Below are positions 1 through 10,916 of a stretch of DNA of 64,000 nucleotides, piece after piece. The notes beneath the pieces are model-generated. The model was given only the letters and a program-made list of their open reading frames with translations, was not told the origin of the DNA and made no database searches. Origin of the DNA: Tubulanus polymorphus (lineage: Eukaryota > Nemertea > Palaeonemertea > Tubulaniformes > Tubulanidae); NCBI RefSeq assembly GCF_964204645.1, contig NW_027437448.1, positions 46,712 to 110,711 on the forward strand, in the 5' to 3' direction. A program made the position numbers and the translations under genes. Positions within the stretch are counted from its first letter, which is position 1. Every line of letters begins with the position of its first letter.

Positions 1-63
1 TGTAATATCCATAAAACCCCTGTGTGATCACATTAATTGTATCGTTTTTCTTTAACATTCCAG

Positions 64-1910
64 TTGAATGCAGACACTCATCATATTGATCAATGTGCGC
101 AACAAATATCTGATAAGATTAAAGCTAGTAACAGGTAAGCCATACTATAAACTATAACTGTTATGGTTTGCAATTTCCACACGTTAATTCATACCAATAT
201 CTCATTCCTGAATATTTCAGCTCTGATCAGGGTGACAGCAACGCTCACAAGCAGGGCGTGGAAGGAATGATGACTCTTATTAAGACAGTGAAGTGAGTAG
301 TCATGATGAATGTACAGTCCACCCCGATATCCCGCCCTCCCCGCCTACTGCCAGGTTTTCTCCATGTACATCTCAAAACACCTCCGATATACCGCCATAC
401 TCTCTATAGTGTCATACTCTCTATACCGCCAAAATCGTTCTGCACTGATGTGGGCGCAGTATACCAGGGGTTGACATTAGTGGTAAAGCAAAATCATTTT
501 GATATTAGACACTGGTATCAAACTGCCTCAAGCTTTATTGTATTTAATCCGAATGGTCTAAGAGCAGTCAATGCTAAAGTATGAATCATTTTTACTTACA
601 GAGATGTTTCGCAGCTAGAAGATAAGCAATTAACTTATTTGGTTATGCAGAATGAGTGCTATTTGAGGAATATTTTCCAGGGAAAGGTAGTGTACTTAAA
701 ATAATCATATATACCAGTCATTAGCGATTAATTTTGTGTTCAGGTGTCGTACAAAACTATCTCTCTAAGGTATTATATTAGTCTTCCATGACTGATATGT
801 ATCACAGTATTCATTACTTGTAGTCAACAGTAATGCTCATTTAATATATATATACTTTTAGACTAAATGTCGACGCCATGAAGACTACAAGAATGGCGGA
901 AAGAGCAGGCGTAAGTTGAAAATTAAGTACAATAACCAGTAGCTAATACCCTGGTAACCAAGTGTTTATGTGCCTTGCTTACTGTATTTCAGGTAACTTG
1001 ACCTTGCAAGTACCAATCACTTTGTACAGTGATGCGCAATGTGATGTAATAATAAAGGGATTAATGGACATGTTTTGCCCAACTGATACGAAGGTTTGTA
1101 TATACCGGTAAAGCTTTAAGTAATTTACCCTAGTATATCAAGTATTGCGTATGTAACCCACTTAAGTGAGCCATTTCGGTGTAGACGAAATATTTTGGGT
1201 TGTTTTAAATATGCTTCAATGCTTGTCTCGCTATGTTCACCAGGGGTTGTTTAATAGTAGATGTTCTATCCTCCCCTGGCAGGGTTCGTACCCGATGGCA
1301 TTGGCACAAAACCCTGCCACATTAGACCGAGTGCGCAGCTACCAGGCAGCTTAGATGATGACATTATCATTATTAGCAAATCAGATATCCCGGGTTTTCC
1401 CATTCTTTGTTGTTCCGTGAAATTTACCTCCGCGATTCTACAGCAAGCAATCTGATTGGTGCCGTAAGTTTTCGCGTGGCAAAGCTGCACACCCGGTCAA
1501 GTGTGGCAGGGGTTTGTGCCGTGTGGCTGAGTGAAGCGATGCCATCGGGTTCGATTCCCTGCTGTGGGAGGATGTAGATGTACCTGCATATATTGTTATA
1601 TTTTGTATGTACTGCATTTTTAATGTCATTGATTCCTTAATTTGTTCACAGGGGGCATTGAATATTGAAATTGTCTGATTGCTAAGCATTTCAGCAAATG
1701 TGCATGTTGTCTCTTAACACTTTGTTAGCCCGACCTCACCAAACTTTTGAATTATATTTTCAGTACATGGATTATGTGTTTCGAGTTTTGTTGCCAGAAA
1801 CACTGATAAAGATCTATATGGAGGTCCATCAAACATCACATGTACTAGCAGAAGAACGCTTGGCCGATGCTCTTTTGGGAAGTGAAAGTGATGAAGACAC
1901 TGAAAGCTGA
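64..1910 (+). CDS. 3' exons of an uncharacterised protein (gene starts left of window)
   Basis: Six exons join in phase: 64-134, 221-292, 602-686, 862-910, 993-1093, 1764-1910, ending in TGA. All have AG/GT borders. The visible 174-residue C-terminal part is soluble, without signal peptide or membrane segment. It has a His/Asp/Gln-rich start, a basic stretch (KCRRHEDYKNGGKSRR), a hydrophobic segment with LLPETLIKIYMEV in the last exon, and an acidic tail (ESDEDTES). The 'VLLPE' element followed by an amphipathic helix faintly recalls the C-terminus of PWWP3A/MUM1-like proteins, but this is from memory and weak. No function is claimed. The upstream exons are outside the window. The last intron carries a SINE-like inverted repeat. 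Confidence 0.7.
1258..1580. repeat. SINE-like inverted repeat in the last intron of the first gene
   Basis: About 88 bp at 1258-1345 are repeated in inverse orientation at 1490-1578, with scattered mismatches, around a 140-bp spacer. The right copy carries an A-box-like GTGGCTGAGTG (1523-1533) and a B-box GGTTCGATTCC (1548-1558). The left copy has the corresponding B-box on the minus strand. This suggests two head-to-head copies of a tRNA-derived SINE end, or one fold-back element. The A-to-B spacing is shorter than in a true tRNA, so it is not called a tRNA gene. Confidence 0.7.
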
Positions 1911-4015
1911 TCAATTGCCATATCTATAGTCGTTATTACGAGGTTCCACTGTTACATGATTGAAGTGTATGTTCCATCCATGCTTTTCGTAATTGACTTT
2001 GTGTTTTACATAGAGCAAAATATTTTTCATATACGTGGCAATGTACGTTGTATATTATAATTCATTGATACTGAAACAAAGTAATTTTGTATTGGTATAT
2101 TAAGTATGTTGAACTGTTCTGACAATCACATATCACTGATGTTTTTCATATTCTTTTTTATTGTTTGGTGAAAACGAAAACATTCAAATAATGTATGTAG
2201 AGTAGGTATTGGGTTAAGAAAATTTTATCAACAAAACAAACGTCCGTTGTGTTTTGTCTTTTATAAGCTTCGAGAGAACTAAGTATCAGTGGATAGAAAG
2301 AGGTACATGTATATAATATTCCTGTGTATATATTTTTTAATGTCAACGCAGAGGGATGTAAAATTAGAATCTTGTAAAATTGACATGTTCATTTTAAAAG
2401 AGATTATACATATGGTTATTATATTAATTTGGTCCTTTAGATGTAATATGCATTTGTATGTTTACTGATATATTTTATATGATAATAGAGCATAATTCAA
2501 TCTTTTATCCTATTTTTATCAAATGTCAAAATGCTCAATAACATATTAAATCAGTTCATACTTATAACTACATATCTAGCTCTGTTTTCGAATAGATCTG
2601 AAGTTAACTAGTCTACATATCATATAACTCAATAAAAAGTCTAATTCATTTAGGCTTAGATGCATGAAATCAAAATATTTGATATGCGTAGTATGAAAAC
2701 TTGGGCCTAGTCAAATGTTTACACTAAATTTGGCTAAATGAAATAGATTAAAATACTTACCTGTAAATATCAGCGAATAGAAAGAGTAAGATATATAAAA
2801 TTAATGTGTATATGTATCGAGAGTTTTAAAATCTGAATAACTTTCTGAGTCACTGCGACTATATATCTACCCTTGGGCTAGCTGGTGTCAGATGGCCTAA
2901 TATTTAATTAAATACAAACTATTCGTGCAATCGATCGCTATTACTCGTCGATTACTGCACGCTATTACTACCTTGTTTGAGTGTATCGTCAAACCGCCAG
3001 ATTGTATAATATTGATAATTGATAAGTTTGTTTAATGATATGATAAATATCAATTGAGCAAGATGGTAGACACACAGGTGCTCACAGTAATTCACAGTTT
3101 TAATTCGACTGATTTTCCTGAAAATTGAGACAAAACAACGTGTTTGCCGATAAATAATCAAAGTAAATTAAAGTCTGCCTTTCCGTCTGCCATCTAAACT
3201 TCGCATCAATGAAAAACTGATATTATCAGATTGACACATGCATTTACACTAAAGAATATATGTGAAATTAAGTGTTGCTAAATATTTGTAATATGCTCAC
3301 ACTATACATGCTACGTTTCACAAGTACGATCGTCTTTCCAGTATGCATAGCAATTTAGTTATTTTTTGAATTACACTACTTATATTTTCTAGACATATCA
3401 TTTGTAGTGCATTTATGAATGACATAAATAAAGGTATTTTGTATTAATTAAGTTTGGTTTCAATTGTTTTTATGCCATTCTTTGTAACAAGGCTACGTAC
3501 GTTGCTGACGAGCAAAGAAGATTGCATACAGATCGTTGCAATTCCTAGATACGATTCCTGTCAATTAAGTTCTCTCTATGTTTGTTGTAAAAAATACGTT
3601 CTGGATCTGGAACTTGGCAATAAGCAAATGAAACATGGTGTATAGACTGCCAAAAGAACTATCGTTTCAAGAGCATCGCCATTATGAATAATCATCTAGA
3701 AATTCGAGGAAAAGCTGTGCGATTTGTTAGGGATAAGTGAATAACTTAAATTTCACAATTTTCAAAGATTGCCCTAGCTACGCTTATAGGGGTAGGAGAT
3801 AGAAAATATCTATGCACGTTGTATGTATATTCGAAAGAATACCCACAATGAGCTAGTTTTTTTGTAATTTATACATGAAATATCAAATTAACATATAACT
3901 GAATAGTGCATGGAGATTTGATACACTAGTTTGTTAGTTATTCGAATCAAATGTTTCGTTGAAAGCACTGGCTTAAAATTATGTTTTTGTTGTTATAATT
4001 TTGAATATGAATAAA
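1911..4015. other. 3' UTR and AT-rich intergenic DNA
   Basis: This stretch is AT-rich with no convincing exon. Poly(A) signals AATAAA lie near 2631 and near 3428, so the first gene's 3' UTR could extend 0.7-1.5 kb. Short open frames here lack splice signals and protein-like composition. Confidence 0.5.
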
Positions 4016-5690
4016 CGGTTGTAGGTAAAAATCCCCTGGGTAAAAATCCCCCAGGTAAAAATCCCCCAGGTAAAAATCCCCTAGGTAAAAATCCCCAATT
4101 ATTCAAAGTAGGTAAAAGTCCCCCACCTTTTGAATGTAGTCCAAATTAGATACAATTTTAAGGTCAATTTATTCGTATTAATATATTCTATTTATTATTT
4201 ACCTTATAATTGCGTTACATAGAAATATCATGTATAGAAGTTATCGCATTTCAATGAAAAATACAAAATTAGAAGTTAATTAATTCACAAAATCGCATCA
4301 CATTAAAAATTACAAATTGGTTGTTCATTAATACTGTATCGCACAAAATATAAGTTAAAAAGAAAACAATCGCACAGTTCAAACATATTATGATTTTAAT
4401 TTTCAAAAAGCACTCTAAATTAAAAGTTTATTTATAACGCACAGCTTAAATAATATATCACAAGTTTAAAAAGGCTCATCAAATAGGTAAAAGATATTAC
4501 ATTTTGAAGTTTAAAAAGTATTACAAATTAGAAGTTATTAATTAATGTACAAAATCGCATCACATTGTAAATCACATCGCACAGTACTGCATCGCGCAAA
4601 ATATAAGTTAAAAAGAGGTCATCGCACAGTTCAGTTTTATTTTCAAAAAGTACTCCAAGTTAAAAGTTACTTTAGTTAACGTTTATCAATTCTAATTTCC
4701 AAGCGGAATGTTATGACCCACACCACGCAGGAAATCGGCCATATTCAAATGTCCATCATTGTATTGTCGACACAGTATTTGTAATCGTTCGTGTAACGGA
4801 CGATGGATGTTGCTAACCCGTCGTTGTGGAACTCCACCGATGGCGTTTTCCATTATCTTGGTGCTTGTGACACTCTGTTCCATTTGAATGGGACGGATGG
4901 CGCGCCATATAGAAGGGTGTTTTGTGCCCAATCAAATTGCGGAATCTGTTGTTCCATTCTTCTGAAACATTATTAGTTTTTGGGTCAGAGTTTAAAGTTG
5001 CTCGATTTACGTTCCATCTCTCGGGTGCAAATCTCGGAGCAATTCTCCGTATTATGTGTCGATTCTCTTCTCCGATTCTTCTTTCCCTATATGTTCCATT
5101 AACATATGTCGCATCGAAGTAGTTAATAAGAGGATCACAACCATCTGAGGCAACATCTCGTAGATGTTGCATTCCCGCCACAACATCCGCAGTGGGAAGA
5201 AATGCCAAACCATCAAGCCCACAGAATAACTTGAAATCGTCCTCATTCTGATACCTGAATACATAAGAGTAAATGAGTCAACAACAATTTGTACAAAATC
5301 ATTCAATTATTTTAAAAATTAAAAAAAGGTCATTTTCTTACCGATTTGCCATCCCGAGCTCTTGTATCTTGCGCCAGGTTGATTGTCTTAGGTGATAAAA
5401 ACAACCCTGAATCTGCAGTGCATCGCCGAAGACAGCTCTTAACGCGTGATGAACATCTCAAAGTCCACTATAACTGTATCGGGATCAATACCATCGACAT
5501 TTTCACTGATGGCATTGAACAAATCCTCGTATGTACCTTCTGACTTCCGCTGTAAGAATGTGTACACTAAAGGAACTGTTATATTGTCAACCAAAGGAGC
5601 ATGGATGACATACACCTGAGAAAAAAGTGGTGGTGCCATCGAAAAAGTTCACAAAGGATATTGGTGAGGAATTAAAACTTGAAAGCAGCA
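4016..5690 (-). mobile_element. Mutator-like (MULE) DNA transposon, 5'-truncated
   Basis: The left edge (4021-4130) consists of five tandem copies of GGTAAAAATCCCC followed by a related subterminal block. The interior encodes a MULE-type transposase on the minus strand. The same subterminal sequence recurs at 5750-5850 and 6645-6800, and its inverse at 6370-6430, so it is a family end. The transposase N-terminus and the element's own right end are missing, replaced by an abutting internal-deletion derivative. Confidence 0.75.
4692..5639 (-). pseudogene. MULE transposase fragment with one intron and a frameshift
   Basis: Read on the minus strand, the first exon (5342-5639) contains the MULE-domain signatures LFSQVYVIHAPLV and FLQRKSEGTYEDLF and a conserved VDFE acidic motif. 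An intron (5255-5341, GTAAGA...TTCAG) joins it to a second exon from 5254. That exon carries FFDATYVNGTY-like and NNVSEEWNNRFRNLIGH motifs typical of the C-terminal half of FLYWCH-associated MULE proteins. Near 4925 the frame breaks: one extra A in an A-run moves the reading from the frame ending at 4813 to the frame ending at 4692 (continuing HPSIWRAIRPIQ). The N-terminal zinc finger is absent. It is a dead but recent copy, because only one clear lesion was seen in the remaining frame. Confidence 0.8.
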
Positions 5691-5744
5691 AGCGGAAAAC
5701 AGTTCGATTTAAATTTGTCGTAATTCAAAGTAAGCATAGGCAAA

Positions 5745-6434
5745 GAGCTAACGGTTGTAGTTAAAAGCCCCCTCTGTAAAAATCCTCTAGGTAAAAATCC
5801 CCAAATATTCAAAGTAGGTAAAATTCCCCACTTTTCAATGATGTTCAAGAACATTTCAAAGCAAAATGTTTCTGAAATTTTATTCATTTGCAATGAGATT
5901 GAAATATGTTTGAACTGCGCAATGAAATCTTTCGTTGGGGTGAATTAGTTAACTCTTAGAATAAGATAAATTGTTAGAATTAATAAGAATAATGAACTTA
6001 TTATTCTTTATATCGAAAAATTCGAACTGAAATGGTATATTTTTGAAATGTGAAATCGTGTTAACTTGTATTTCAGCTGTGCGATGCCATGAGTTAATAG
6101 AAATAATGAACGTTTAATTTGAAATACTTTAGATTCAAGCTAGTGCGATAAATTTTAAATGTGCGATGAACCCTTTCATTAACTGCTATAACTTAAAGTA
6201 CTAATTTGGTATTAATGAACTGTTAATTTGTTGTAAGTTTTAATGCAATTAGTGTATACTATAGTTTGTACGCTCGTGATATCCTATGGTTTTCCACGGT
6301 AAAATATAAATAAATTGGATATGTGTATCTGAATTAATTTACCTCAAATTGTATCACTTCATTCAAAAGGAGGGGGATTTTTACCTACTCTGAAGAATTG
6401 GGGATTTTTACCTAGGGGATTTTTACCGCTAACC
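5745..6434. mobile_element. MITE related to the neighbouring MULE
   Basis: The left end (5749-5840) and right end (6370-6434) are inverted versions of the same GTAAAAATCCCC-rich sequence. The 550-bp interior is AT-rich and has no transposase frame. This is the structure of an internally deleted, non-autonomous derivative. It abuts the truncated autonomous copy. Confidence 0.7.
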
Positions 6435-6644
6435 AGAGCTTACAAGCCATTATACATTGAACCTTATTAAATCTAGATGACCCCGTAATTCCTTCAATTA
6501 CGTACGTACACAATATGATCACGGAAAGCGTACCAGGTGATAACGAATAATTACTCGGCCACTATATATTGATATTACGAATCGATGTATTTAATTCGGT
6601 TATCTAAACTCAGTCTACAATTCTTTAAATCACTAGTTAATTAA

Positions 6645-6800
6645 AAGGGTTAGGGGTAAAAAAAATCACCTAGTTAAAGATCCCCTATAGGTAATGTCCC
6701 CTCGGTGAAAAACCCCAATTCTCCAAAGTAGGTAACCCCCTACATTTTGATTTGGAGTGCAAGTAGATACACATTTTAAGGTCAATTTATTCATATTATT
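6645..6800. mobile_element. Third, decayed copy of the MULE left end
   Basis: The sequence aligns by eye to 4080-4190: degenerate TAAAAATC/CCCC repeats, then TTTTAAGGTCAATTTATTC. It is a truncated remnant with no matching right end. Confidence 0.65.
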
Positions 6801-6859
6801 CACGTACTTCTACGAATCTACGAGCAATTATCTGAAATTCAAACCATAGAACCACAGGG

Positions 6860-7019
6860 GCTCGTATCAGAGTTGTAGATTATGTAAAAACGATAATCTG
6901 TTAATGCAATGTATATAGTATATATAAAATAACTTTATATATTATATTATTTTATATATACTATATACATTGGATTAACAGATTATCGTTTTTACATTAC
7001 CTACAACTCTGATACGAGC
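6860..7019. repeat. 160-bp hairpin with 72-bp arms
   Basis: Arms 6860-6931 and 6948-7019 are reverse complements with about three mismatches, around a 16-bp AT loop. No coding content is visible. It is probably a fold-back MITE. Transcribed, it would form a long near-perfect double-stranded RNA. Confidence 0.9.
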
Positions 7020-9028
7020 CCGTGTGCATAGCACAGGTGGATCCGTTTCATCTATGATTGTGCACTAAAAAGAACAAATTGCTGCTTCTAGAAATGTCTT
7101 CACATTGCTAAAGATCATAAAAACACCTTTTAGCAACAATTCTACTTGACCTCCCTACCATGTCGCCAGGATCGAGGTTCCCAGCGCCTAGTTTTGCCTG
7201 TGCACAATTCGAAAGAGCGCTTTGAAAAGGGTACTCCCAAAAACTTGGTGATCTTTCATTGTATTTCCAAGTGACCATTTCATTTGAATAACCAACACTC
7301 TCGTAAAACCATCAAAATTGTCAATTTGTTTATGTTCAATATGCTGCAAATGCAATATCTTTTTATTATCTCCAAAAACAACTTGTCATTTCTTCAAGTC
7401 GATCACGGAGTGGGGTTTATCACGATCTAGGCGCTTTTTTCAGATTAATTTAAAAGACGCATGAATCTTTTCTGCCATGTTTACAGTGATAACCCTTATG
7501 GCCTTATTCCCAGTGATCCTGACAAGTAAGTGTTGGTAAACGTTGCATTTTACGGTACTTGATGGGCCAGCCAAAGATTTCTTTGAACTTTTTGGTTGAG
7601 TAAATTCTCTACAATTTTTATCTTTTCGAAATTTCAAACCTGAACTCAGTTCACAAAAATTCCCCTGACGTCAATAATCATAATTAGATAAAAATTACAC
7701 AATATGTTTTTGACAAATATTTATTAATATATGTAATAAAAATGTGCATTTTTTATTAAAATTGTTAGATGGAAGATGGGAAGATTGTTAGATGGGAAAT
7801 TCAATGATTTTAAAGCAGGGCCACATTCAGGCATCGGCTACTGGCAGCTCTAGTACCTGCATTGATTAAAGTAGGTCTGTAAACGAATTAATACGGTATG
7901 GGAGAAAATGGCCTCTATATCCTGCAAGTCTGGTCTGGATTTTTCGCCGATGAGTCAACAGCCGATACTTCGTAGTTTGATTTTGATAAATTCCGTCGTA
8001 TAAAATTGTTATGTGAGATCAAATGTAATAAATATAGAATGTGTGAAGGGCTGGGATCACCTGCAATCTCCATTTCCTTAGAAACAAAATCCACATTGGA
8101 ATCAGATAGATAAAACGAAAATTTCCATACAAAGACTTTATTATTATTCAAGCTTTATTTTCATTTTTCAATCACATATTCAATCTATACATGCCACTTC
8201 TAAAAAAAAATAGAAATAAGGCAGTTGGATGATACATGCTGTATACTGCTATATACACATCTACCAGCTACATAACCTCATATTTTAACGTTAACCAGAT
8301 ACTAATTAAAAGTTCATCATTATCATACCAGTCCCCAAATTAATCAGCCATTATAAAGCATCAACCAAGATTACAGTTTGATAATCATTATGTTTATAAC
8401 TCCAGAGATGTACAAGGAAGTCAATCCAAAGTCAAATTTGGTTAAGTGCTCATAATGATAAGTCAAAGTGATGTTTGAAACATAAATACTCAAGTCACAA
8501 TCTGTATTTCTAATATGTATTTATAATCAAATCTGCCAAATGTAAGTGATCATCTGGATAAGTCGTCACTTTTATCACAATCCCCAAAGTGTCGAGTTAA
8601 CCGTGGTTAACTGTTTTAGTTGAATCAACACATCAAAAGGGAGTCCCACCCTACGGTCTTATAATCACTCGATACGGTTCAGATACAGTTCAGAAGAAGA
8701 GTTAACAGCGTGATAAGTCTTATTGGTTCCCACTCTGTTTCTCTGTTTGTAGTTTTCTGTCAGTATGCTGCAAGTAGATAAAAAAATGTATGTCAATTAT
8801 CAAAATTTTATGTGATTTTGTATAAATATGTAATAATGAATACTCACAACTGTTCACAGCATTTCTTCTTTATGCTCGCCAGTTCAGCCATGAATCATCA
8901 TAACCTGGTAACATATTATCTGCCAATCCATTTACTTATAACCCTAGGAGGCACTGGTGGTCGACTCAATACAAAAACAGCAATCTTCCCTGCTAATAAA
9001 AACGTGGACAATACATAAATGTCTATTA
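7020..9028. other. Intergenic DNA, no gene seen
   Basis: AT-rich sequence with scattered short frames and no splice-consistent exon. I recognise no protein family here. Confidence 0.5.
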
Positions 9029-9029
9029 T

Positions 9030-9312
9030 GATGGGCGTCACCAGGATTTTTTTGGAGTTCATTTTTAGGAATAGAGGGGGTCTGGGTGTCCTCCCCAGAA
9101 AATTTTGTGCAAGCAGGCGTGTTCTGGTGCAATCTGAGGACGATAGGTAGACTGGTTCCCGTTTATAGGTAGACTGTTTCCCGTTTACTTTGTCTTTGCA
9201 TGTATTCATTTTATTTTGCTAATTTAGCAAATGCAAACCATGAGCCGACGTTTGAAAATTCAAAAAAGGGGGTTCGTTTTAACTACCGAATCCCCCTAGC
9301 GACGCCCATGAT
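9030..9312. mobile_element. MITE-like element with inverted ends
   Basis: The left end ATGATGGGCGTCACCAGG is mirrored by a near-complement at the right end (TAGCGACGCCCATGAT). Subterminal runs of five or more C or G lie just inside each end. No transposase is encoded. Confidence 0.6.
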
Positions 9313-9541
9313 TACTGATACACACACAGGCCCAGACTGTGGTATTAACTTTAACCCGGGGGCCAACTCAATTAAGAAAAAAATTAATGTGCATGATCAC
9401 CCAGATAGCATATTTCCCAATAACAGATGTACACACTCTCACGAGCAGTTTCCAGCAAAAAATAAATATCTCCTATCTGTCCAGCAAGTAAGTAAGAAAT
9501 GCTTGTGAAAACCAAGCAATGTGACATGTGACTATATAAGC

Positions 9542-9777
9542 ATCCCAGGGGCAGATCCAGGCTGGGAAAATGGGGTGGGGGTTCACTTTATATGACAAGG
9601 GCATTTTATCGTTGTGAAAAGTGTCCAATCGCATTGAGTGGGGCAGGCGCGACACACCACTAAGCTGCAGACTTTTGTCATATGCTGAGATCATTTGTAG
9701 GGTGGAATCTTTTGTAGTGAGATTTTCAAAAGGGCTGGGCAGAAAAGGGGTTGAAACCCTGGATCTGAGCATCCCTC
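9542..9777. mobile_element. Degenerate inverted-repeat element
   Basis: CAGGGGCAGATCCAGGCTGGG at the left is matched in inverse by CCCTGGATCTGAGCATCCCT at the right. The ends are imperfect and the element is short and non-coding, so it is probably an old MITE. Confidence 0.5.
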
Positions 9778-10074
9778 AAAACAAGTTAGACAATCCCGTC
9801 CGAAAAACTCCCAGTAATTTACTCTACATACCATACCGGGGCAAGTTGGTAGGCTCCAAAAGTTACCAAAACCATTGGCATTGCCATTGGGCCAGTGTCT
9901 ATTTCTCAAAGACGTTGGACTGGTTCAACGTCCCTTTGGTTTTGGAGATGATATCGATGATTTTGAATGATAGGACCTAAACATGCAGTAAATTAGGACA
10001 TGCAAAAAATTTGCCAGTTTTGTTGAATAAGACAAGTGTCAAAGTGACGTGAAAAACATGACAGAGCAGATCTT

Positions 10075-10185
10075 TACACGGACTTGACACAAAACGATTT
10101 TGACCTCAGTATCCTAGGTACTGTCTTTTTATATATAGTACCTAGGATACTGGGGTCAAAATCCTTTTTTCAAGTCCCTGTGGAT
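10075..10185. repeat. Hairpin repeat with ~50-bp arms
   Basis: The inner arms 10096-10122 and 10137-10163 (GATTTTGACCTCAGTATCC... and its complement) are nearly perfect. Weaker pairing extends to GGACTTG/CAAGTCC on the outside. The loop is TATA-rich. Confidence 0.8.
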
Positions 10186-10241
10186 CTTTTAGTTAAATGT
10201 TTAAATTCCGCAGCGGAACCAGGAAGTGACAGCGTAGCGCA

Positions 10242-10280
10242 GCGCACCTAGAGCGGCGCGCAGCGCCGCTCTAGGTGCGC
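10242..10280. repeat. Perfect GC-rich hairpin upstream of SEPHS
   Basis: Two 18-bp arms (GCGCACCTAGAGCGGCGC and its exact complement) flank a 3-base loop, inside a CpG-rich stretch about 0.65 kb before the SEPHS start codon. It could be a cruciform or protein-binding palindrome in the promoter region. Function is unknown. Confidence 0.85.
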
Positions 10281-10916
10281 GGCCGCCGCCGTGAAGGTTG
10301 AAAATGACACCCTCTAGCGGTTCCTTGTTTGATGTGGTTCCTCGAATGCTACCCCGACACACGGCGTCTTTAATTTAATCAAAAATCGCGGGCATTTGCA
10401 TTAAAAAACACGTTATAGTAGAATTTACTTTTATGGTTACAATTTAGCTTTCTTGTATTTTCTTTTTAATTGTACGAGTTAAACAAATTGTTAAATTGAT
10501 CGGCCGATCCAGAAAATAAAACCAGTGAGAGTAACCGCGCGGATGAGCGGCACTAGGTTTGTCACGTTAATGCTTTTTCCGGACTCTTTCACTTTATCAT
10601 TCCATGGTCGCAAGAATTTGAAGAGCCCAGTACTACACCCTTTCGGGTGCATTTTGGTTTTAACTAATTAATTTTCGCGCCAATTCTGCCGTCAACGCAC
10701 GCTATTTACAAACTGCTCCCTCGCAGGGAGCCTCTCATAACAAATCAATCGCGCCTCATTGTAAATGAACGCGGACATCCGGGTATTTCACCAGCGACTA
10801 GACAAAGAGGGAGTTGGTGATAATTTTGAGCCCCGGAGGAGCCGCGCTCAAAACATTGAATTTATTCTGTAAATACGAATCGACAGCGAAATTGATCGAT
10901 TTACAGAGATTCAGCG

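Noticed and set aside
303-584. 93-residue plus-strand frame in the first gene
   Set aside because: It lies in the intron between in-phase exons 221-292 and 602-686 and lacks a recognisable domain.
8916-9209. 97-residue minus-strand frame
   Set aside because: It overlaps a MITE-like inverted repeat and has no family resemblance or splice support.
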